Assembly: GCA_016195115.1 (NCBI GenBank)
Contig: JACQAI010000572.1
Location: 1-5,034 of the forward strand
Origin: Pseudomonadota bacterium
GTDB taxonomy: Bacteria > Pseudomonadota > Alphaproteobacteria > Elsterales > Elsteraceae
Reading direction: 5' to 3'
DNA length: 5,034 nt
The notes under the pieces were generated by a model. It did no database searches. It had not been told where the DNA came from and saw nothing but the letters and a program-made list of their open reading frames with translations. Shown one piece after another: positions 1 through 5,034 of this stretch. How positions within the stretch are numbered: position 1 is the stretch's first letter; every line of letters begins with the position of its first letter. Made by a program: the position numbers and the translations under genes.

Positions 1-432
1 CTGGTCGCCGACGTCGCGCATCCGGCGCTGCACGGCAGCCTCGCGCTCGACCATGCCGCGCCGTCGCGCGGCCTGGCGACCTCGGGCGCCGGCGGGCGCA
101 GCTTCAGCCGCGGCATCGCCGACGCCGTCACGATCCTGGCCCGCAGCGCCGCCGTGGCCGACGCCGCCGCGACCATCGTCGCCAACGCGGTCGACGTCGA
201 GCACCCGGCGATCCGTCGTGCCCCCGCATCTAGTCTGCGCGACGACAGCGACCTCGGCGACATCTTGGTCACCGTCGCGGTCGGCGAACTGCCGCGCGAC
301 GCGATCGCGGCTGCGCTGGCGCGCGGCGAGCGCGAAGCCCGCCGCCTGCTCGGCGCTCGATTGATCGACGGCGCGGTCCTGGTGCTGAAAGGCCAGACCG
401 TGGTGGTGCACAGCATGAGGGAGGCGGCGTGA
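1..432 (+). CDS. UPF0280 family protein (ApbE-like superfamily), 5'-truncated by the window edge
   Basis: The reading frame is open from the first base to the TGA at 430-432, giving the C-terminal 143 residues; the start lies outside the window. The segment at visible residues 24-47 (GLATSG, then GRSFSRGIADAVTILA) is the hallmark of the UPF0280 family. The ATSG part and the following Asp resemble the flavin/metal-binding end of ApbE-type FAD:protein FMN transferases, with which UPF0280 is grouped as a superfamily. The tail 'GAVLVLKGQTVVVHS' reads as closing beta strands. Family members are roughly 240 residues, so about 100 are probably missing. No biochemical function is firmly established for the family. 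The stop overlaps the next gene's ATG by one base, so the two are probably co-translated. Family assignment is fairly firm; any flavin-transfer role is inference. Confidence 0.85.
   Translation: MVADVAHPALHGSLALDHAAPSRGLATSGAGGRSFSRGIADAVTILARSAAVADAAATIVANAVDVEHPAIRRAPASSLRDDSDLGDILVTVAVGELPRDAIAAALARGEREARRLLGARLIDGAVLVLKGQTVVVHSMREAA
418..424 (+). promoter_or_regulatory. Ribosome binding site deciding the DUF1185 start
   Basis: AGGGAGG is a strong Shine-Dalgarno match inside the end of the UPF0280 gene. It stands 7 nt from the ATG at 432 and only 4 nt from the in-frame GTG at 429, which favours the ATG. Confidence 0.65.
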
Positions 433-1016
433 TGGCGGCGAAAATCCGCAAGCTGATCGTGTCGGTCGAGGAGACCCACGAGGAGATGGGCAAGAAAATC
501 GCGCCGCCGACGCGCAAGGCGTGCGCGCTCGCAGTGATCGAGAACCCGTGCACCGGGCGCTTCGAGGCCAATCTCGACGTCCTGGTCAAGATCGGCGAAG
601 AGCTCGGCGGCCTCTTGGGCGCGCGCGCGGTCGCCGCGCTCGGCGTCAAGCCGGCGCAGATCGAGAGCTACGGCAAGGCCGCGATCGTCGGCGAGGCCGG
701 CGAGCTCGAGCACGCCGCGGCGATCCTCCACCCGACGCTCGGCAAGCCGCTGCGCGCCGCGGTCGAGCAGGGCGCGGCCCTGATCCCGTCGGCCAAGAAG
801 CGCGGCGGCATGGGCGCGCGCATCGACGTGCCGCTCGGCCACAAGGACGCCGCGTTCGTGCGCAGCCATTTCGACGCCATCGAGGTCGGCGTCGCCGACG
901 CGCCGCGCGCCAACGAGATCGTCGTCGCGATCGTGGTCACGGACTCCGGCCGGCCGCTGCCGCGCATCGGCGGCCTCCAGAAGCATGAAATCGAGGGTAA
1001 AGACGGGCTGCGCTAG
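432..1016 (+). CDS. DUF1185 / 'amino acid synthesis family' protein
   Basis: A complete 194-residue protein from the ATG at 432. It has conserved blocks VIENPCTGRF (35-44), SYGKAAIVGEAGELEHA (79-95), PLGHKDAAFVRSHFD (134-148) and DSGRPLPRIGGL (171-182), matching Pfam AA_synth (PF06684, formerly DUF1185) over its usual length. The family name rests on weak structural and contextual inference; no reaction is established. There is no signal peptide or membrane segment, so it is probably cytosolic. A GTG at 429 is also in frame, but AGGGAGG at 418-424 sits 7 nt before ATG 432 and only 4 nt before the GTG, so the ATG is preferred. It overlaps the UPF0280 stop as TGATG. The acidic and glycine-rich conserved blocks suggest a small-molecule enzyme, which is inference. 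Its TAG stop falls inside the outer arm of the hairpin that follows. Confidence 0.88.
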   Translation: MAAKIRKLIVSVEETHEEMGKKIAPPTRKACALAVIENPCTGRFEANLDVLVKIGEELGGLLGARAVAALGVKPAQIESYGKAAIVGEAGELEHAAAILHPTLGKPLRAAVEQGAALIPSAKKRGGMGARIDVPLGHKDAAFVRSHFDAIEVGVADAPRANEIVVAIVVTDSGRPLPRIGGLQKHEIEGKDGLR

Positions 1017-1129
1017 CGCGGCAGGGGGCGCAGCCCCCGCGAGCGCCACGAAAAAAGGTTGGCGCGGCGAGGCACCCGCGGCGCGCCGTCCTTTTTGGCG
1101 CTCGCGGGGCTTGCGCCGCTGCTGCGCTA
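1014..1129. repeat. 116-nt imperfect inverted repeat overlapping the DUF1185 stop codon
   Basis: The left arm (about 1014-1058) and right arm (about 1090-1129) are near-complementary. The block CCCCGCGAGCGCCA at 1035-1048 has its reverse complement starting at about 1096. The ends TAGCGC (1014-1019) and GCGCTA (1124-1129) also pair, so the TAG stop is part of the stem. The central terminator-like hairpin nests inside. The size and symmetry suggest a palindromic repeat element or a very stable transcript 3' end; whether it recurs in the genome cannot be seen here. Confidence 0.65.
1051..1096. terminator. Bidirectional rho-independent terminator-like hairpin after DUF1185
   Basis: An A6 tract (1051-1056) precedes a GC-rich stem and a T5 tract (1092-1096) follows it. 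The stem pairs GG 1057-1058 with CC 1090-1091, has a 2-nt mismatch, then pairs GGCGCG 1061-1066 with CGCGCC 1082-1087. Read on either strand this gives stem plus U-tract, the layout of a bidirectional intrinsic terminator. It lies 35 nt after the DUF1185 stop, where an operon end is expected. The weak point is the 15-nt internal loop. Folding was done by eye. Confidence 0.55.
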
Positions 1130-1148
1130 ACCCGCTCAATAGGCTAGC

Positions 1149-1163
1149 AAATACGGCGTATTT
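1149..1163. promoter_or_regulatory. 15-nt AT-rich perfect palindrome, possible operator
   Basis: AAATACG-G-CGTATTT has perfect 7-base arms around one central base, in an AT-rich patch of an otherwise GC-rich window. It lies 159 nt upstream of the small gene at 1322. The form suits a dimeric regulator site, but no known consensus was recognised. Confidence 0.3.
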
Positions 1164-1321
1164 CGGTGTTTTCCTTGCGTCCGAGGGCACCGGGGCAGTA
1201 AAGTCCAACGTCAGATCGAGCCTGTCGGCCTCGTTTCGCGCTCGCCATGAGCCCAGGCCTGCGTTCCGCCCCGTCTGACCCCCGACTCCGCGCGTGACGT
1301 GCGGGACAACGAGAGGCTGTG

Positions 1322-1510
1322 ATGCAAGATCATAAATTCCAGATTGGCGAGACCCTGCACTTCACGCCGAGCGCGTTCGATCGTTCGGCGCCGCGCGGGC
1401 TCTACCAAGTCGTCCGGCTGCTGCCGGCCGAGCAGCTGGGACACCAGTACCGTGTGAAGAGCGTGGCCGACGGCCATGAGCGCGTCGTCTCGGAGAGCCA
1501 GCTCGGCTGA
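1322..1510 (+). CDS. Small conserved alphaproteobacterial hypothetical protein (62 aa)
   Basis: The ATG at 1322 follows GAGAGG (1311-1316) by 5 nt; a GTG at 1319 is in frame but too close to that site. The protein resembles a small family common in alphaproteobacteria, with the pattern G-x-x-x-x-F-x-P near the N-terminus, then P-R-G-x-Y-x-V-x-R-x-L-P, then Y-R-V-K-S and H-E-R-V-V-x-E-S-x-L near the end. The alternating hydrophobic pattern suggests a small all-beta, SH3/KOW-like fold; this is inference. No function is known to me. There are no membrane segments, signal peptide or cysteines. It appears to be a single gene between repeat-rich spacers, unrelated in operon terms to its neighbours. 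Confidence 0.78.
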   Translation: MQDHKFQIGETLHFTPSAFDRSAPRGLYQVVRLLPAEQLGHQYRVKSVADGHERVVSESQLG

Positions 1511-1689
1511 CCACGCGGTTCCCGTCACGGCGCGCGGCGCCGACGAAGAGCATGCCAACGCGCTGATTCACGCCGGCGGACTGGCGCTCGCCGCGCTCGG
1601 CGGCGCAACCCTGGCGCACATCGCTTCGTCATCCATCCAGGCGATCGCCGCTGCCGCGTTCGCGGTGACGCCGCCCTCATGGCGGTGAG

Positions 1690-1797
1690 GCGCCGTCACG
1701 GCGAGCCAAGCGAGGCAACCCAGAGATGCTCGATCCGCGCAACGCCCGGGTTGCTGCGTCGCTGCGCTCCTCGCAATGGACGGGCAAGCCCGTCACC
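1690..1797. repeat. REP-like alphaproteobacterial intergenic repeat
   Basis: GCAACCC (1715-1721) pairs with GGGTTGC (1748-1754). The stem continues imperfectly outward, with GCGAG 1701-1705 against CTCGC 1770-1774. The right part, with GTTGCTGCGTCGCTGCGCTC then CTCGCAATGGACG, is of a type met in many copies between genes of alphaproteobacteria; its reverse strand translates as 'HCEERSDAA', a well-known spurious peptide. A second perfect small hairpin, GACGGGC-AA-GCCCGTC (1779-1794), ends the element. It probably forms a structured palindromic unit and may affect transcript stability. Exact boundaries are uncertain. Confidence 0.7.
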
Positions 1798-1828
1798 TTA
1801 ACCGGTCGTGAACCGCACGCTATATAAT
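1798..1828 (+). promoter_or_regulatory. Putative sigma-70-type promoter of the urc operon
   Basis: TATAAT at 1823-1828 is a perfect -10 box in a GC-rich genome. TTAACC at 1798-1803 matches the -35 consensus at 4 of 6 positions, but the 19-nt spacing is longer than ideal. Transcription would start near 1835, leaving a leader of about 65 nt before urc1. It is the only good promoter-like signal between the repeat and the operon. Confidence 0.5.
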
Positions 1829-1834
1829 TGACCA
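1828..1834 (+). promoter_or_regulatory. TTGACCA, possible RutR-type half-operator
   Basis: TTGACCA sits immediately after, and shares one base with, the -10 box. It is identical to one arm of the E. coli RutR operator TTGACCAnnTGGTCAA. The other arm (1837-1843, CCACCAC) matches at only 2 of 7 positions. The location would suit repression relieved by uracil, as with RutR, but the evidence is one half-site only. Confidence 0.25.
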
Positions 1835-1900
1835 TTCCACCACTGGAGGACGCGGTCGGCGGCCGAATGTCGCCCGTTAGATCGTTTCTAAGTACCTGAC

Positions 1901-3150
<1,250 letters not shown>

Positions 3151-3154
<4 letters not shown>

Positions 3155-4383
3155 ACGGCCGCCGCGCCGCGCCCGGCGAGCGCGATGAAGCGGCAGCGTC
3201 GTCGCTGCTGACCGCCGCGGCGATCCGCGCGCGCTGCGGCCAGGTGATGGCGGCCGCCGAGGCCGGGCGGCTGACGCACTTCGCCTACCATCCCGAGCGC
3301 CTCGAGGCCGCGGCTTCCTACGTGGTCGAGACCATCCGGGGGCGCTATCCCGATCTCGCCGTGCCCTATCACAGCCGCTGGCGGCACTTCGAGGCTGGCG
3401 GCGTCGATCGTTGGGCGGCGCCGCGCGCAATGTTCTCCGATGCCGCCGAGCGTGGCCGCGCGAGCTTCGACCTCGCGATCGTCAGCGTGCTGCTCGACGC
3501 CGGTGCCGGCGAGCACTGGCGCTATCGCGAGGCGGCGACCGGCCAGACCGTGGCGCGCTCCGAAGGGTTGGGGATCGCGAGCTTCCGGATGGTTGAGGCC
3601 GGCGCGTTCGGCGCGCCGTGGCGCGCCGATGCCGCGGCGCTCGCGGCGCTCGACGTCGCGACGGTGGCGGCCGGCTTCCAGGTCGCCGCCGACAACCCGC
3701 TGGTTGGGCTCGACGGCCGCGTCGCGCTGATGCGCCGGCTCGGCGCGGCGGTCGCCGGCAATCCCGCTGTGTTCGGCACGCCGGGGCGCGTCGGCCATCT
3801 GTTCGATCACCTCGCCCGCGCGGGCAGCGGGACGTTGCCCGCCGCGACCGTGCTCGAGACCTTGCTCCAGGTGTTCGGCGCGATCTGGCCGAGCCGCCTC
3901 ACGCTCGGCGGCATCGCGCTCGGCGACGTCTGGCGCCATCCGGCGGTGCATGCGCCCGATGCGAGCGACGGCTACGTGCCGTTCCATAAGCTCAGCCAGT
4001 GGCTCGCCTACTCGCTGCTCGAGCCGCTCGAGGACGCCGGCGTGACGGTCACCGACCTCGACGCGTTGACCGGCTTGCCGGAGTACCGCAACGGCGGGCT
4101 GCTGCTCGACCTCGGGGTGCTGATGCCCCACGATCCGGCGCTGCCGCGCACGCCGCTCGGCGCCGGCGACGAGCCGATCGTCGAGTGGCGCGCGCTCACC
4201 GTGATGATCCTCGACCGCCTGGCGACGCGCGTGCGCGCCCAGCTCGGGCTCGACGCGCGGCACTTCCCGCTCGCCAAGGTCTTGGAGGGCGGCACCTGGG
4301 CCGCCGGCCGCCGCATCGCCGCCGAAAAGCGCCCGGGCGGCACGCCGCCCCTCACGATTCAAAGCGACGGCACGGTTTTCTAG
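3151..4383 (+). CDS. urc4: Urc4: DUF1688 family uracil-degradation protein
   Basis: This 410-residue protein is a DUF1688 member, known genetically as URC4 in the yeast uracil-catabolic pathway. It probably acts after Urc1 on the opened UMP derivative; loss in yeast was linked to ribosylurea accumulation. Recognisable blocks include LLTAAAIRARCG (19-30), SRWRHFEAGGVDRW (75-88), FDLAIVSVLLDAGAG (106-120), ARSEGL (135-140), GLPEYRNGGLLLDLGVL (308-324) and VEWRAL (344-349). There is no signal peptide, so it is cytosolic. The first ATG in frame after the urc1 stop (3247) falls after the conserved N-terminal block, so the TTG at 3151 is chosen. It overlaps the urc1 stop (TTGA, 4 nt), implying translational coupling. 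Length is normal for the family. The gap to upp is 17 nt. The catalytic mechanism is not known to me. Confidence 0.9.
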
Positions 4384-4400
4384 CGAGAGAGACGCCAACC

Positions 4401-5030
4401 ATGAGCACCTTGACCGTGGTCGATCATCCCTTGGTTCAGCATAAACTCACCTTGATGCGGCGCACCGACACGCCGACCGCCGAGTTCCGCCGGCTGCTGC
4501 GCGAGATCGCGCTGCTGCTCGGCTACGAGGTCACGCGCGACCTGGCGACCGAGCTGATCGACATCGTCACCCCGGTCGGGCCCGCTCGCGTGCCGACCCT
4601 GTCCGGCAAGAAGCTGTGCATCGTCTCGGTGCTGCGCGCCGGCAACGGCATCCTCGAGGGCATGCTCGACCTCATCCCGTCGGCGCGCGTCGGCCACATC
4701 GGGCTCTACCGCGATCCGACCACGCTCGAGGCCATCGAGTACTACTTCAAGGTGCCGGAGGACATCAGCGAGCGCGACGTCATCGTGGTCGACCCGATGC
4801 TGGCGACCGGCAACTCGGCGGTCGCCGCGGTCCATCGCATCAAGGCGCGCGAGGCCAAGTCGATCAAGTACGTCTGCCTGGTCGCCGCACCCGAGGGCGT
4901 GGCGGCGTTCCAAGCCGACCATCCCGACGTGCCGATCTTCACCGCCGCGCTCGACCAGAAGCTCAACGACCACGGCTACATCGTCCCCGGTCTCGGCGAC
5001 GCCGGCGATAGGTTGTTCGGCACGAAATGA
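4401..5030 (+). CDS. upp: Uracil phosphoribosyltransferase
   Basis: The 209-residue protein catalyses uracil + PRPP = UMP + PPi in the cytosol. It has the type I phosphoribosyltransferase PRPP loop VVDPMLATGNSA (129-140), the VLRAG segment (77-81), YRD (103-105) and the uracil-binding C-terminus GYIVPGLGDAGDR (192-204), all canonical. Length matches the usual 208 or so. The ATG at 4401 follows the purine run AGAGAGA (4386-4392) by 8 nt, and 17 nt separate it from the urc4 stop. In salvage this enzyme makes UMP for nucleotide synthesis. Placed third in a urc1-urc4 operon, it probably also feeds UMP into degradation, as the yeast UPRT does. Whether the genome has a separate salvage upp cannot be seen here. 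Confidence 0.97.
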   Translation: MSTLTVVDHPLVQHKLTLMRRTDTPTAEFRRLLREIALLLGYEVTRDLATELIDIVTPVGPARVPTLSGKKLCIVSVLRAGNGILEGMLDLIPSARVGHIGLYRDPTTLEAIEYYFKVPEDISERDVIVVDPMLATGNSAVAAVHRIKAREAKSIKYVCLVAAPEGVAAFQADHPDVPIFTAALDQKLNDHGYIVPGLGDAGDRLFGTK

Positions 5031-5034
5031 CGAC
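5027..5034 (+). CDS. Possible start of a further gene, cut by the window end
   Basis: An ATG at 5027 overlaps the upp stop in the ATGA arrangement and reads M-T before the window ends. Such 4-nt overlaps are typical of operon junctions, and urc1/urc4 uses the similar TTGA. Only eight bases are visible, so neither coding status nor product can be judged. Confidence 0.25.

Larger units (their letters stand above)
1017..1321. other. Intergenic region between DUF1185 and the small conserved gene
   Basis: This 305-nt stretch holds the large inverted repeat with its terminator-like core (to 1129) and the palindrome at 1149-1163. A weak promoter-like pair, TTGCGT (1175-1180) and TAAAGT (1199-1204) with 18-nt spacing, could serve the small gene but is poor evidence alone. 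From 1205 to the ribosome binding site (GAGAGG, 1311-1316) nothing recognisable was seen. Open frames crossing the region have no family resemblance. Confidence 0.6.
1511..1900. other. Intergenic region upstream of the urc operon
   Basis: The 390 nt hold, in order: about 180 nt of GC-rich sequence with no credible gene (1511-1689), the REP-like repeat (about 1690-1797), and the putative urc promoter region (1798-1834). A leader of about 65 nt follows, with an orphan GGAGGA (1845-1850) and a possible 10-codon reading frame (1867-1899). An open frame at 1476-1688 encodes an alanine-rich stretch but has no ribosome binding site or recognisable family. Confidence 0.6.

Noticed and set aside
985..1278. 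97-codon + strand frame crossing the inverted repeat
   Set aside because: It starts within the end of DUF1185 and translates the hairpin arms; no motif or ribosome binding site.
1476..1688. 70-codon frame with an alanine-rich, membrane-like stretch after the small gene
   Set aside because: It begins inside the small gene, has no ribosome binding site, and resembles no family I know. The hydrophobic run can arise from GCN-rich DNA.
1856..1866. TCGGC-G-GCCGA palindrome in the urc leader
   Set aside because: Short GC palindromes are frequent by chance in such GC-rich DNA, and the loop is too small for a useful hairpin.
3999..4400. Extension of the upp frame upstream to 3999, inside urc4
   Set aside because: The extension is an Arg-rich shadow of urc4. 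Upp has its normal length from ATG 4401.

Overview
The window is very GC-rich, with coding third positions almost all G or C. All supportable genes lie on the + strand. The gene families, a small conserved protein of alphaproteobacterial type, and an intergenic repeat whose reverse strand reads 'HCEERSDAA' (a spurious peptide familiar from alphaproteobacterial repeats) point to a high-GC alphaproteobacterium (Rhodospirillales/Hyphomicrobiales-like). This placement is recognition by eye, not a phylogeny.

Region 1 (1-1016): the 3' part of a UPF0280 (ApbE-like superfamily) gene, overlapping by one base (TGATG) a complete DUF1185 / 'amino acid synthesis family' gene. They look like the end of an operon of unresolved function. 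A bidirectional terminator-like hairpin, nested in a 116-nt imperfect inverted repeat that includes the last stop codon, closes this unit.

Region 2 (1017-1900): mostly non-coding. It holds the hairpin, a 15-nt AT-rich palindrome (1149-1163), one small conserved gene (1322-1510, 62 aa), an alphaproteobacterial REP-like repeat (about 1690-1797), and a TATAAT box followed directly by TTGACCA, which matches one half of the E. coli RutR operator.

Region 3 (1901-5030): a compact three-gene operon recognisable as the URC pyrimidine-degradation module: urc1 (GTP cyclohydrolase II-like, 417 aa), urc4 (DUF1688, 410 aa, TTG start overlapping the urc1 stop) and upp (uracil phosphoribosyltransferase, 209 aa). 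In the expected scheme, Upp converts uracil plus PRPP to UMP, Urc1 opens or modifies the pyrimidine ring, and Urc4 acts on the product. Yeast work on this route reported ribosylurea as an intermediate and urea and 3-hydroxypropionate as products. A further gene may start at 5027 and run off the window.

The URC module is already described genetically, although its enzymology is less well settled. The most informative points here are the retention of the full GTP cyclohydrolase II catalytic set in Urc1, the possible RutR-type half-operator upstream, and the unexplained UPF0280/DUF1185 pair.
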